DNA of 64,000 nt from Pteria penguin (GCA_035048485.1 CM068590.1:14840298-14904297); one strand, 5' to 3'. Shown: positions 10,400 to 22,563, numbered from the stretch's first letter. Notes: a model not told the origin generated them from the sequence alone. Numbers and translations are program-made.

Positions 10400-11144
10400 A
10401 CATCTGTCTTTAAAAAGGTTTCCCGGAGACACAGCAAATACAACCGACAAATACTGATAAAGAAAATCAAAAATAAATATAGAACATATATACTTTTTAA
10501 TTTTAGTGTACCATATGCGCATTTCGACAACTTTTGTCTCTTGAGTGATGCTCGTGGCCAAATGATTGGAATTCTGAAATGTATAAATATTTGAAGAAAC
10601 CCATTTATGTTATTTTAAAAATCCTGTCATTGCCATTGTAAAATTGAATTCGAACAATTCGTGATACAACTACTCCATGTCCTATTCACATTTTCCATTG
10701 TCCTTTTCATTGAAAATTTGAGCGTGAACGCCTTTCCATGGTAACGTGTATTAAAAGCTCTAAACTGCTGGAAGGAGTACGATATTTTTTGACTGGGTTC
10801 GTTTCCTTTCATTGATTGTAGTCTAATGTATTTTCTCAATAGTTTTAGTACATTCATATGGTCGCTCCGGAGCATTGCTACATGAAATCCATATTGTACT
10901 GCCTGGTCAGTGTTCATACTCCCTGGGTCGTAGGTAACTAAGTGGATGAATTTTGATTCCTTATTAATAAATACTGGAACAAAACAACAAAACTTTACAG
11001 TGATAAGAAAACGTTTCGATACAATACATCGGGATGTGAAAATGAGGGAAGATAAGTTAAACGGTCATCCTGACGGAACGGCTAAAGTTTAGTAATGAAT
11101 ACAGACAAACCGCAGCTTGAAAATAAACTCAGCCAACAGGATTC

Positions 11145-11236
11145 CGTCCTCTAAGGACGTGGGACCTACACTAGACGCTACATGTGGTTTCTACTACAGA
11201 GACAGTTCTTGGGAATCTCGCGCAAGAATTCCCAAG
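11145..11236. other. Pair of short hairpins retained in all copies
   Basis: CGTCCT-CTA-AGGACG (11,145-11,159) and a 9-bp stem CTTGGGAAT / ATTCCCAAG (11,208-11,236). The same pair lies at 17,617-17,708 and about 41,348-41,439. Function unknown; near-identity may simply reflect recent duplication. Confidence 0.35.
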
Positions 11237-12800
11237 TATCCTCATATAGTCGCTTCAAATATGATACGATATATATCTATATCTATGTATATATGAGTAG
11301 GCCGCGGTTAATGGGAAACGTAGAAAATATCCCTCGATAATCTTTATGTATTATATATAAGAAATAAAATAAAGTATCGTCATATATGATCGTAATCTGC
11401 AGCACATTTTGACGAAAAAAATGTTTATTATTTACACGTGAATACTGTCACAGACGAGACGATCTGGGTAGCTAGTTGATGAATAAATAATGGTTTAGAA
11501 AGCTTTCATTTTACCTGATACGACACATTCATACAAACCATACAAAATACAATATTTAATAGAATACAACGCTGTTCTTTTCATTCATTAGACAGAGCAT
11601 ATTACAATACGGTCAGGGCATCATTACAGCATTACTTAAATATGTGATACTTCAGATACAACCGAAGTAAGGACTTGCAGTAGATGAAGTGCATACATCT
11701 TGGAGAACTGCTTTATAACATTGGTACATGGCGAAACATATTCGTGATAACATTAATTCCGTATATCATGGACATGCCTTACACTGCACACTAATAATTA
11801 ATACTTTACTTACAATCATACTTATGCTTATTATCGTTACACAACATACTTCAAACAAAAACACGTGTTTTATATACACTATTTTATCTATACACTTGGA
11901 ACATAGTATCTAATAGAAACATGCATGTATCGCTTACAGTTATTCAGAAAATGAAATATGACCACTATAGATATAAAACACTAAGTACACTAACCGAAAA
12001 CATGACTAACCGACAGAAACGAATGTATATACAAATGATAGTAATGACAATATTGCTACAAGATTTGGAAATCTAGCTCAATTGTAATATATAATTGTCG
12101 AATGTTAGTAACTATATATCGCTTCCTTTTCTAATTCGCTGTATATTACCCATGAATTTTGCATTTATATTGGATACGTACATATATTTCTTCTACTTGT
12201 CATTATGAATTCTCTAGTTATGTAGCATACGTACTGCCACAAATTGCATGTTTTAACTGTAGATAATCTATGATTCATTCTTTTATTTATGTACCTCATG
12301 CATACATGTACATCTGTCCTTAATTGGTGTTTTGGCTCTTAATTTTATCAATTCTGTTATGAATTTGGACTTGAAATACGCACGTTTTAGATTGGGACTT
12401 GAATATCACTGAAAGGGCAGAATTTCTCGAAATGTGCATATTGTGCACCAAATTAATAAACATTTATAAGTACGTTCTGATAAATTTCGTTAATATTCAT
12501 TGTCATCGAAACGCTTAATGTGTTCACATGCAAGCTTGAGTTGCAGCTAGCCAGTGTTTGGAGTTTCATTTTTCATGATTTACTGATTTATTTATTATTA
12601 TACTGTTGAGTATAAAATGAGTATTTTTATTGTATTACTTGTTTTATTATGTGGGTCACCCGTGACTCAACATTGTATTGTTAGAGATAGTAGTCGTAGT
12701 AGTAATCATAGAACCAGAGATAAGTTCTGTGGGAGAGGAAACTGACACAGTAAGGAGGCAAAGATTTGTAAGAGTTTATTGAAGTTTATGTATATAGTAA

Positions 12801-13073
12801 TTGATTTATTGATTTTTGTTTAACGTCACATCACGAATATTTCACGTATATGGTGACGGGATCTGCCTGATGCGGGACATGCAAATTTTTGACGTTTGCA
12901 ACAGACCCACTCGAAGCAGTGAGGGATCTTTAACGTGTCATGCATACCACGGCACGGGGCCTCGGTGTTTACTGTCTCATCCGAAAGACAGAACACCGGC
13001 ATGACCAGAGCGGGACTCGAACCCCGGCTTCCCGATCAGGTGGCGAGCACGATACCACTAGGCCACGTCGGCT
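12801..13073 (-). mobile_element. tRNA-derived SINE, copy 0
   Basis: On the minus strand: head with A-box-like TGGCCTAGTGG and B-box-like GGTTCGAGTCCC words, a central part with CTTTCGGATGAGACAGTAAA, and a 3' end with repeated TCAA/TCAATAAATCAA. The head and ordered parts match the plus-strand SINE at 37,704. The central part resembles a conserved SINE core known across marine invertebrates, from memory. Confidence 0.75.
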
Positions 13074-13293
13074 TTGAAATATTTTTAATAATTTTGTTGA
13101 TATGTTAGAATAAACATGCTACTAGCGATTTATTTTAAAATTGGCATGAGGGAAATCGCATAAAGTTATCTTGATTTAAAGAAAATCAACAAACTTTTAT
13201 AGATTCCCAATAGAAACCGTTTAAGTGCCATTTACGGCAATTTTTTAACTTAATTACGTCATCAAATTTGTTAATCTCGTCGAGATTTTTTGT

Positions 13294-13390
13294 GGAGCGG
13301 TGGTAGCTTAGTCGGTTAGACGGTCGGAAGCATAACAGCTAGGTGATTCGGTACCATAGGTGGTGGGTTTGAGTCCCAGTCGGGGTACGA
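13294..13390 (+). repeat. tRNA-like sequence, probable second SINE head
   Basis: A-box-like TGGTAGCTTAGTCGG at 13,301-13,315 and B-box-like GGTTTGAGTCC at 13,366-13,376. The two acceptor ends do not pair and the spacing is too long for a normal tRNA, so a tRNA-derived repeat is more likely than a functional gene. Duplicates at 19,754 and 43,483. Confidence 0.5.
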
Positions 13391-13640
13391 ATATAAGTGA
13401 AATATAGGGTGCCTTGTTAACTGTAGTACATTTGTGCTTATATGTTTGTCTAATTTGTCTTTATTTCTACAGGTAATTCTTCGGAGATCTAAGGTCCATT
13501 GTACTACCGGGTGTTTCACTGTTTCTATTTGTGCTTTATATGTTTATTTCTGTTGCAGTGATTGTGCTTTTTCCGCTTGCGTTTACGTCGGGTAATCTCT
13601 TCACTCTCCGCGGCCGTGTTGCCATGCATACTGCATACGA

Positions 13641-13996
13641 TTAGCTAATGATTGGCTATTAAACATACATGGTGTGTAACAAAACGATCAGTTGCGGAAC
13701 GAGAATAACTCAGCACGTCAGATGAACAAAAGCTTAGTAAACTGTAGAGGTCAGAGGTGAAACCAGGTGCCCGGGTGGAGTAAATGTCTCCTGTTTGGCT
13801 AGCCACACCCACCGTGAATACAGTTATATGGTGCAAGCTGTAGAGGAACCCAATACAAAACCTATGGTCTTTCCGATGATCTTGGGGTCATACTGTCGAT
13901 ATCGAAGGTGTTTAGAACCTTCCTTAGTCTGTACACTAGATTATCGTAGAAATCGGGAGGAGAAATTCCGTATTGTTGAAAAGTCCGAATTTAGAT
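13641..13996 (-). pseudogene. Penelope-like RT C-terminus and tail, copy 0
   Basis: The minus strand encodes YRQYDPKIIGKTIGFVLG, matching the RQYDPEIIAKTIGLVFG segment at 30,730-30,800. It continues into the GGGTGTGGCTAGCCAAACAGG and ACCTGGTTTCACCTCTG tail. The RT body is missing. Confidence 0.6.
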
Positions 13997-14194
13997 AAAT
14001 TTCTCAATAACGTTTGTACAATTTACCAAAAGTGTTTCGAAGTTTATGATATCTATAATTCTGAGTTGGAAGTTTGAAAGTGATTTGAACATTGCGTGAA
14101 AATCCGATACATTATTACAGGCTCTAGCAAATGAATCAATTGATAAAAAAAAATACAGTAATACAGTAGACTCAATTTTATGACAAAAGTCTCC

Positions 14195-14197
14195 CAA
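14195..14197. other. Rearrangement junction with 3-bp microhomology
   Basis: Left of CAA the sequence follows 20,652 (GTCTCC-CAA-GATG); right of it, it follows 37,886 (GGT-CAA-AATTTG). The joined form is TCTCC-CAA-AATTTG. Relative to cassette 1 this deletes about 17.2 kb carrying exons C to G. Confidence 0.85.
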
Positions 14198-14284
14198 AAT
14201 TTGTATGCCCCGCATCAGGCAGATGCCGTCACCATATACGTGAAATATTCGTGGGGAGACGTAAAACAAAAAATCAATCAATCC
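14198..14284 (+). mobile_element. Truncated SINE 3' end
   Basis: Matches only the last 87 bases of the SINE at 37,704-37,974; the tRNA head and core were lost at the junction just before it. Confidence 0.8.
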
Positions 14285-14880
14285 AGTTAACGCAGCTGCA
14301 CGTGTCCAAAAACAGGAAATTAAGGATCCCTTAATCAGGACATCCCCTGCTCAATGGACTTTGAGGAATGCGGAAGAGGGAAATTCAAAATATTCTCTTT
14401 TTATAAAGTTAGGAATAGCGATGAAAATCTACGCAGAGCGGAAGGAGATTACTTTATAGAACTATTTAAACCATCTTTGAATATGAAATTATCCTACGCA
14501 AAATTACGTTATACCAAGGTATAAGTAACTATAAGAAACATCACAAAATGGTGACGTCATACTTTATCTTGACAGCAATTAAATTAAATTATTCTCTCTC
14601 AAGAGCGATACGGCGCAAGTGCTCAGAGAAAAAAAAAACCGCAAAATGTGAAATATTCATAGTTCTGTCTATATCTGTATTTTCAGTACCAAGGAACATT
14701 CTTCTTTTTTCTACACATGTATAACAATGTATATAATAGCATGTAGATTGCAGAAGAAATATATTCAGAATTTTCTGAAGTGCAAATGTGTGTAAGTGAA
14801 TTGTATTAAAATCCTAGAGTATGAGAAACAATAGTTTAGTTTAGAAATGCGTAATATACTCATCATGATGTTTTATATAG

Positions 14881-14979
14881 GATCATAGGACACCTCTTCA
14901 CATAGCAGTACAATATGATCATCCTGAGGTAATAAAAGTACTTTTGGAAAAGAAAGCAGATGTGAATGCAATGACAAAT
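14881..14979 (+). CDS. Ankyrin exon A, copy 1 (donor lost)
   Basis: Acceptor TATATAG precedes 99 bp (33 codons, phase 0). The repeat has TPLH at residues 4-7, VIKVLL at 17-22 and ADVNA at 26-30, the core of one ankyrin repeat. The two bases after the exon are AT (14,980-14,981), while copies 2 and 3 have GT in the same context. Normal splicing of this exon is therefore doubtful; skipping it would keep the frame. Protein sequence is identical to copies 2 and 3. Confidence 0.75.
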
Positions 14980-15839
14980 ATAAGTAAAAAGCAACCCGGA
15001 CCCACCAGGCCGTTTATTTATTAAGTATTCTATTGACTTCCGGGTTTATAGATGTTTTGAATTTGGAAAATCGCAATAAGTGGCAATTGAATTACCAATC
15101 ATTGAGAAAGCTTTTGTTTTACTTGATAAAAAGTAATGTTTACATTTATGCAAATAGTACTGAAAACAGTATCTAATACAATACAACACAAATCACTGGA
15201 CAGAATATATCACAATACGGTGATGGCAGCGTAACGTGACTACTGTATTACTTAAATATGTGTTCAGTTATAACACTATTAAAGACCTCTAATAAATTAA
15301 TTACATACAACTCGGAGAAAGTTCCAAAAACTGCTTTATGAAAATAGTACATAGCGACGCATATACATGAATCCCATGAAATAATACTTTACTTACAAGC
15401 AATATGAATATCTATACTTACTGTCATTACAGAGCACTTCAAACATATAGGTACTTAATATATAATTCTTTTATCTATACAATTAAAACATAATATTCAA
15501 TGGAATTATGCAAGTACTAATCACCGTTTTTTTTCTTTTTTTGTGTGCAGTTGTACAGTGTTGGAAGCCATAAATCTCCTTCCTTTTTCACCTTGTTTGA
15601 TATTAACCATCTGTTTTATATTAGACACTTACATAGACAAGTATTTCTCCTAATAAAGGAAAAGATATGGACTATATAAATATATATATATATATATTGT
15701 CCTGCTAATAGCGTCATGTTAGGGGTACACTTCCATTTTAGGGTTAAGTGGAAACCTACAACAACCAAACACTAACATTTATACCACGTGACTTCTAACA
15801 GTTGAATATAGTCAATAATCATCATCTTTTAATATGTAG
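14980..15839 (+). other. A-B intron, copy 1
   Basis: No element recognised except a short (TA)n at 15,681-15,697. Sequence at 15,180-15,500 is distantly related to 11,560-11,940, so an older duplication lies beneath the cassette. About 50 bp present in copies 2 and 3 (near 39,080-39,130) is missing near 15,376. Confidence 0.5.
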
Positions 15840-15938
15840 GATGAAAGGACACCTCTCCATATAGCAGTTGCAGATAATGCGCTCAATGTTATAAAGCTTC
15901 TATTGGACAGAAAAGCAGATATTAATGCAAAGCTGGTG
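15840..15938 (+). CDS. Ankyrin exon B, copy 1
   Basis: Acceptor ATGTAG and donor GTAAGT frame 33 codons in phase 0. TPLHIA at residues 4-9, VIKLLLD at 17-23 and ADINA at 26-30 mark one ankyrin repeat. The glycine usual at the turn is replaced by asparagine. Same protein as copy 3; copy 2 has Val for Ala at residue 11. Confidence 0.88.
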
Positions 15939-16299
15939 GTAAGTACTATAACCATTACTTCCACGTCACACAACGTATTTAACTGCTGTGTAGTTTAATT
16001 TGAGACAAAGAATGTAACTTTAAGTTTACTACATAACAAGACTCTTAGTTTTTTTTTCTAAACATTAGATTAAGATTATATTGACCGCAATTCACGATCT
16101 GTTGTTTTTACACTACTTCGATTTCTTTTAAGTGATCATATCCCCATCCTATTTAATCATGATATGTAGAATTACTAAATGGTAAAACAATCTGGAAACT
16201 TCGTTTAACAAATTTATAATCAACCCGTCTGAAACCTGCAGTATACAATAACATATGAATATAATAAATTATGCGTCAAACATGTGCAGGTTGAAAACA

Positions 16300-16371
16300 G
16301 ACACACACACACACACAAACACACTCACACCAACACACACTCACGCACACACACACACATACACACACACA

Positions 16372-16439
<68 letters not shown>
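16300..16439. repeat. (CA)n microsatellite, copy 1
   Basis: About 140 bp, mostly AC dinucleotides with a few AAAC or TCAC interruptions; the copy 2 array (40,048-40,168) is shorter and has fewer interruptions. Confidence 0.95.
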
Positions 16440-16441
<2 letters not shown>

Positions 16442-16476
16442 CCTCTCCCATAGAAACAAAAGGAGTCTGACGTTCA

Positions 16477-16798
16477 AAAATTGACAACAAAAGACATCAG
16501 GCCAAGCTGTATTACAGAAATCACAAAGAACATGCACATAAACATGATATTAGTAAAATACACAGAAAACGACATAAGAAAAATATTCGAAATGTACTGC
16601 AATAACGATATTGACTTAGGACGCTCAATAAAAGTAAAAAATGTCATTCAGTTAATGTGGTTAACCGGTTTACTGGTGCCGACCTTCCCACTCACCATAA
16701 AGGTAGCACAATTAATCACATAAATCTATAAATAATTCTCCATATAGATAATAAGGATCAACAGGTTTCTCAAGACAAGAGGTCATAAAAATTTTAAC
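16477..16798 (+). repeat. Unnamed dispersed ORF-fragment family, copy 1 member 1
   Basis: An open frame (16,481-16,723) encodes GRSIKVKNVIQLMWLTGL; related sequence occurs inverted at 31,060-31,440 (GRSIEVTNVTQLMWLTGL after frame correction) and direct at 32,000-32,240. The DNA homology runs on through GGATCAACAGGTTTCTCAAG. Probably a piece of a transposable element; I cannot name it. Confidence 0.55.
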
Positions 16799-16854
16799 AC
16801 AATACAATAGAAGTATATGCTACTATCAGAAATATTAACATTCATCTTTTTTTT

Positions 16855-16900
16855 TCGGGAAACCTTTTTAAAGACATCTGTTTTTAAAAAGGTTTCCCGA
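16855..16900. repeat. Perfect 18-bp palindrome, copy 1
   Basis: TCGGGAAACCTTTTTAAA and its exact reverse complement are separated by 10 bases. Copy 2 has the same at 40,587-40,632. Copy 0 keeps only the right arm (near 10,410), starting at the loop. Confidence 0.85.
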
Positions 16901-19262
16901 AGACAGCAATACAACCGACAAATACTGATAAAGAATATCAAAAATAAATATAGAACATATATACTTTTTAATTTTAGTGTACCATATGCGCATTTCGACA
17001 ACTTATGTCTCTTGAGTGATGCTCGTGGCCAAATGATTGGAATTCTCAAAATGTATAAATATTTGAAGAAACCCATTTAAGTTATTTTTAAAATCCCTTC
17101 ATTGCCATTATAAAATTGAATTCGAACAATTCGTGATGCAACTACTCCATGTCCTATTCACATTTTCCATTGTCCTTTTCATTGAGAATTTGAGCGTAAA
17201 CGCCTTTCCATGGTAACGTGTATTAAAAGCTCTAAACTGCTGGAAGGAGTACGATATTTTTTGACTGGGTTCGTTTCCTTTCATTGATTGTAGTCTAATG
17301 TATTTTCTCAATAGTTTTAGTACATTCATATGGTCGCTCCGGAGCATTGCTACATGAAATCCATATTGTACTGCCTGGTCAGTGTTCATACTCCCTGGGT
17401 CGTAGGTAACTAAGTGGATGAATTTTGATTCCTTATTAATAAATACTGGAACAAAACAACAAAACTTTACAGTGATAAGAAAACGTTTCGATACAATACA
17501 TCGGGATGTGAAAATGAGGGAAGATAAGTTAAACGGTCATCCTGACGGAACGGCTAAAGTTTAGTAATGAATACAGACAAACCGCAGCTTGAAAATAAAC
17601 TCAGCCAACAGGATTCCGTCCTCTAAGGACGTGGGACCTACACTAGACGCTACATGTGGTTTCTACTACAGAGACAGTTCTTGGGAATCTCGCGCAAGAA
17701 TTCCCAAGTATCCTCATATAGTCGCTTCAAATATGATACGATATATATCTATATCTATGTATATATGAGTAGGCCGCAGTTAATGGGAAACGTAGAAAAT
17801 ATCCCTCGATAATCTTTATGTATTATATATAAGAAATAAAATAAAGTATCGTCATATATGATCGTAATCTGCAGCACATTTTGACGAAAAAAATGTTTAC
17901 TATTTACACGTGAATACTGTCACAGACGAGACGATCTGGGTAGCTAGTTGATGAATAAATAATGGTTTAGAAAGCTTTCATTTTACCTGATACGACACAT
18001 TCATACAAACCATACAAAATACAATATTTAATAGAATACAACGCTGTTCTTTTCATTCATTAGACAGAACATATTACAATACGGTCAAGGCATCATTACA
18101 GCATTACTTAAATATGTGTTCCTTCAGATACAACCGAAGTAAGGACTTGCAATAGATGAAGTGCATACATCTTGGAGAACTGCTTTATAAAATTGATACA
18201 TGGCAAAACATATTCGTGATAACATTAATTCCGTATTTCATGGACATGCCTTACACTGCACACTAATAATTAATACTTTACTTACAATCATACTTATGCT
18301 TATTATCGTTACACAACATACTTCAAACAAAAACACGTGTTTTATATACACTATTTTATCTATACACTTGGAACATAGTATCTAATAGAAACATGCATGT
18401 ATCGCTTACAGTTATTCAGAAAATGAAAATATGACCACTATAGATGTAAAACACTAGGTACACTAACCGAAAACATGACTAACCGACAGAAACGAATGTA
18501 TATACAAATGATAGTAATGACAATATTGCTGCAAGATTTGGAAATCTAGCTCAATTGTAATATATAATTGTCGAGTGTTGGTAACTATATATCGCTTCCT
18601 TTTCTAATTCGCTGTATATTACCCATGAATTTTGCATTTATATTGGATACGTACATATATTTCTTCTACTTGTCATTATGAATTCTCTAGTTATGTAGCA
18701 TACGTACTGCCACAAATTGCATGTTTTAACTGTAGATAATCTATAATTCATTCTTTTATTTATGTACCTCATGCATACATGTACATCTGTCCTTAATTGT
18801 TTTTTTTTTTTGCGCTTAATTTTATCAATTCTGTTATGAATTTGGACTTGAAATACGCACGTTTTAGATTGGGACTTGAATATCACTGAAAGGGCAGAAT
18901 TTATCGAAATGTGCATATTGTGCACCAAATTAACAAACATTTATAAGTACGTTCTGATAAATTTCGTTAATACTCATTGTCATCGAAGCTTGCAAGCTTG
19001 CGTTGCAGCTAGCCAGTGTTTGGAATTTCATTTTTCATGATTTATTGATTTATTTATTATTTTACTGTTGAGTATAAAATGAGTATTTTTATTGTATTAC
19101 TTGTTTTATTATGTGGGTCACCCGTGACTCAACATTGTATTGTTAGAGATAGTAGTCGTAGTAGTAATCATAGAACCAGAGATAAGTTCTGTGGGAGAGG
19201 AAACTGACACAGTAAAGAGGCAAGGATTTGTAAGAGTTTATTGAAGTTTATGTCTATAGTAA
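16901..19262 (+). other. B-C intron interior, copy 1
   Basis: Contains a minus-strand open stretch (17,108-17,389) that is near-identical in copies 0 and 2, but copy 2 has a frame-breaking deletion, so it is unlikely to be coding. The hairpin pair lies at 17,617-17,708. Otherwise nothing recognised. Confidence 0.45.
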
Positions 19263-19532
19263 TTGATTTATGATTTTTGTTTAACGTCACATCATGAATA
19301 TTTCACGTATATGGTGACGGGATCTGCCTGATGCGGGACATACAAATTTGACGTTTGCAACAGACCCACTCGAAGCAGTGAGCGATCTTTAACGTGCCAT
19401 GCATACCACAGCACGGTGCCGCGGTGTTTACTGTCTCATCCGAAAGACAGAACACCGGCATGACCAATGCGGGACTCGAACCCCGGCCTCCCGATCAAGT
19501 CGCGAGCACGATACCACTAGGCCACGTCGGCT
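19263..19532 (-). mobile_element. tRNA-derived SINE, copy 1
   Basis: Duplicate of the copy 0 SINE at the same intron position, with A- and B-box words at its right end and the TCAATAAATC-type tail at its left end. Confidence 0.75.
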
Positions 19533-19753
19533 ATTAAATATTTTTAATAATTTTTGTTGATATGTTAGAATAAACATGCTACTAGCGATTTATTTTAAAA
19601 CTGGCATGAGGGAAATCGCATAAAGTTATCTTGATTTAAAGAAAATCAACAAACGTTTATAGATTCCCAATAGAAACCGTTTAAGTGCCGTTTACGGCAA
19701 TTTTTTCAACTTCATTACGTCATCAAGTTTTGTTAATCTTGTCGAGATTTTTT

Positions 19754-19851
19754 GTGGAGCGCTGGTAGCTCAGTCGGTTAGACGGTCGGAAGCATGACAG
19801 CTAGGTGATTCGGTACCATAGGTCGTGGGTTTGAATCCCAGTCGGGGTACG
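19754..19851 (+). repeat. tRNA-like sequence, copy 1
   Basis: Better preserved than copy 0: TGGTAGCTCAGTCGG at 19,763-19,777 and GGTTTGAATCC at 19,828-19,838. Lacks a pairing acceptor stem. Confidence 0.5.
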
Positions 19852-20097
19852 AATATAAGTGAAATATCGGGTGCATTGTTAACTGTAGTATATTTGTGCT
19901 TATATGTTTGTCTAATTTGTCTTTATTTCTACAGGTATTTCTTCGGAGATCCAAGGTCCATTGTACGACCGGGTGTTTCACTGTTTCTATTTGTGCTTTA
20001 TATGTTTATTGCTGTTGCAGTGATTGTGTTTTTTCCGCTTGCGTTTACGTCGGGCAAATCTCTTCACTCTCCGCGGCCGTGTTGTCATGCATACGAT

Positions 20098-20452
20098 TAG
20101 CTAATGATTGACTATTAAACATACATTGTGTGTAACAAAACGATCAGTTGCGGAACGAGAATAACTCAGCACGTCAGATGAACAAAAGCTTGGTAAACTA
20201 TAGAGGTCAGAGGTGAAACCAGGTGCCCGGGTGGAGTAAATGTCTCCTGTTTGGCTAATCACACCCGCCGTGAATACCCTTATATAGTGCAAGCTGTAGA
20301 GGAACCCAATACAAAACCTATGGTCTTTCCGATGATCTTGGGGTCATACTGTCGATGTCGAAGGTGTTTAGAACCCTCCTTAGTCTGTACACTATATTAC
20401 CGTAGAAATCGGGAGGAGAAATTCCGTATTGTTGAAAAGTCCGAATTTAGAT
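20098..20452 (-). pseudogene. Penelope-like RT C-terminus and tail, copy 1
   Basis: Duplicate of 13,641-13,996 with the same RQYDPKIIGKTIGFVLG segment and tail. Confidence 0.6.
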
Positions 20453-21186
20453 AAATTTCTCAATAACGTTTGTACAATTTACGAAAAGTGTTTCGAAGTT
20501 TATGATATCTATAATTCTGAGTTGGAAGTTTGAAAGTGATTTGAACATTGCGTGAAAATCCGATACATTATTAAAGGATGTAGAAAATGAATCAATTGAT
20601 AAAAAAAACATACAGTAATACAGTAGACTCAATTTTATGACAAAAGTCTCCCAAGATGTTAACAACAATAGAAGTCTTAAAAGACACACACAAGAACTGC
20701 AAATGATGCTTGCAAAGGTGTGGCGATTACAGAAGACGATACTCGTCAAGTATATGCATTGGTTAATCGATTAATGGGCCCTAATTCTGATACACACGAA
20801 GAAGGGGCGTGAACAAACACATATTTCAAAATGTATAATTACACATGGCTGCACGAATCTGTAGTATATTTTATAGAGAATATGTGTAACACATCCCAAC
20901 ATAATACAACGAAACATATTGATCATGACTCGTCAAAAAAAAGGTATTGTCGAAAATAAGTTTTGGGTCTAGATGCGATGTCTTGTTCTCATGGGAAGCT
21001 TTCTTGAAGAATTGAATGAATATATGTTGAAGTATTTTAATCTTACGAGTCGTTATTCAGTTCGATCAATCCGATAGTGTAGTCTTAATTTACTATTATC
21101 TAACTAAATTGTCAACATCAAATTTTATATTTCTTAAGTCAAAGTCATGAAGCTTATAAGTCGCCATTAAAATTTTTGTTATGTAG

Positions 21187-21285
21187 GATGAAAGGGTCCC
21201 TCTCCATATTGCAGTGCAGCATAATCGTATCGATGTTATAATGTTACTACTGGATAGTGATGCTGATATTAATGCAAAGATGTTG
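21187..21285 (+). CDS. Ankyrin exon C, copy 1
   Basis: Acceptor ATGTAG, donor GTGAGT, 33 codons in phase 0. VPLHIA at residues 4-9, VIMLLLD at 17-23, ADINA at 26-30. Three base differences from copy 2 are all synonymous. Confidence 0.88.
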
Positions 21286-21440
21286 GTGAGTAAACTTGTA
21301 ATCATAAACTTTTATTTACTACATTTGACTTACCTAGGTTGACTGTTTTTCCACTTTATTTTTGGAAACATGACCTTTGGATTAATACTAACTAGCTTCT
21401 TGCTTTGTTAAATAATGCTATAGTAAGATAATTTTAATAG

Positions 21441-21590
21441 ACCTTTTACCTATTTTACATGGTGTAAGCGGCAATGCCCTGACAAATGAAGTTTTGCCGC
21501 ATAGATTTGCGTCATACTACTGTGACGTCACAATCCAAATATTAAATGAAAATTCCCATAAAATGTGGTCATGTAAAATTGGTAAAAGGT
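21441..21590. repeat. 150-bp MITE, copy 1
   Basis: Ends ACCTTTTACCTATTTTACAT and the near-perfect reverse complement ATGTAAAATTGGTAAAAGGT; centre contains TGTGACGTCACA. Copy 2 at 45,195-45,344 has the same length. No clear target duplication. Confidence 0.65.
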
Positions 21591-22267
21591 ATATTATTCG
21601 TTCAATACTATTTCACTTCTTTACAACGTAGAGCAACGAGCGTAACACAATAATACTGCATATATGTATTTCAGTTGTCAAACAATAACACCATTGTATT
21701 TTTTTATATAATAATTAATGGTAATAAAAATTAAAATACCATCAGAAAAATCCTAAATAGACGCAAAGGAGATAGATACCCGACTTAGTTGTAGAACAAA
21801 AATGTTCAGTTGTAGTAAAAATGTACAATCAAAGAAGAGATATTTCATTAAATATGACAAAGATTAATGGATTACTGAATTTGAAAGGTTTAACTTGTAA
21901 CCAGAAAAAAATAACCTCGAAAACGAACATTTATATTATATTTTTATATCATATATCAAGGAGCTCCTCGTAGGCCAAGGTTGAGAAAAAGTGCACTTGA
22001 ACAAGCTTTTAGGCCGGTTTTCTAATCCTTAATTGGATATGAAATGCATTTCTCTAGTGCATCGAGACTGCACCACTTTGCAATATTTGTTTTATGGACC
22101 GGAATACATATATGCCTTTAGATTATAACAGTTTACTACACCAAAAATGTTACTTTGATGAAATTGTTCTTAAATGGTGAATATCCATATATCCTAAGAA
22201 AAAGACAAAGGACTATTGTATATTTTTATTTTATTGGATCTCTTTAGGATACTACTACTACTTCTAC

Positions 22268-22269
22268 TG

Positions 22270-22321
<52 letters not shown>

Positions 22322-22420
22322 TAATATTATTATTAATAATAATGATAATATTATTATTAATAATAATAATAATAATAATAATAAATATAATAATAATAAT
22401 GATAAATAATAATAATAATA

Positions 22421-22468
<48 letters not shown>

Positions 22469-22470
22469 CA

Positions 22471-22514
<44 letters not shown>

Positions 22515-22518
22515 AAAC

Positions 22519-22563
<45 letters not shown>

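Larger units (their letters stand above)
10400..14197 (+). repeat. Partial extra copy of the B-C intron (copy 0)
   Basis: Near-identical, in the same order, to about 16,878-20,654 and 40,610-44,385. It includes the minus-strand SINE, the tRNA-like sequence and the inverted RT tail, but no exon. The left edge falls in the loop of a perfect palindrome present in copies 1 and 2. The right edge is a 3-bp CAA junction to sequence otherwise found upstream of exon A. It looks like a remnant cassette that lost exons C to G and everything before the palindrome. Confidence 0.85.

Noticed and set aside
10627..10917. Minus-strand 96-codon ORF repeated at 17,108 and 40,911 with an ankyrin-like LKLL stretch
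   Set aside because: Copy 2 has a frame-breaking indel, and near-identity of the others is explained by recent duplication; no splice or ankyrin core motif supports it.
13294..13390. Functional tRNA gene
   Set aside because: A- and B-box-like words exist, but the acceptor ends do not pair and the spacing is too long; treated as a tRNA-derived repeat.
16255..16537. Histidine/threonine-rich and cysteine/valine-rich ORFs
   Set aside because: They are translations of the (CA)n microsatellite.
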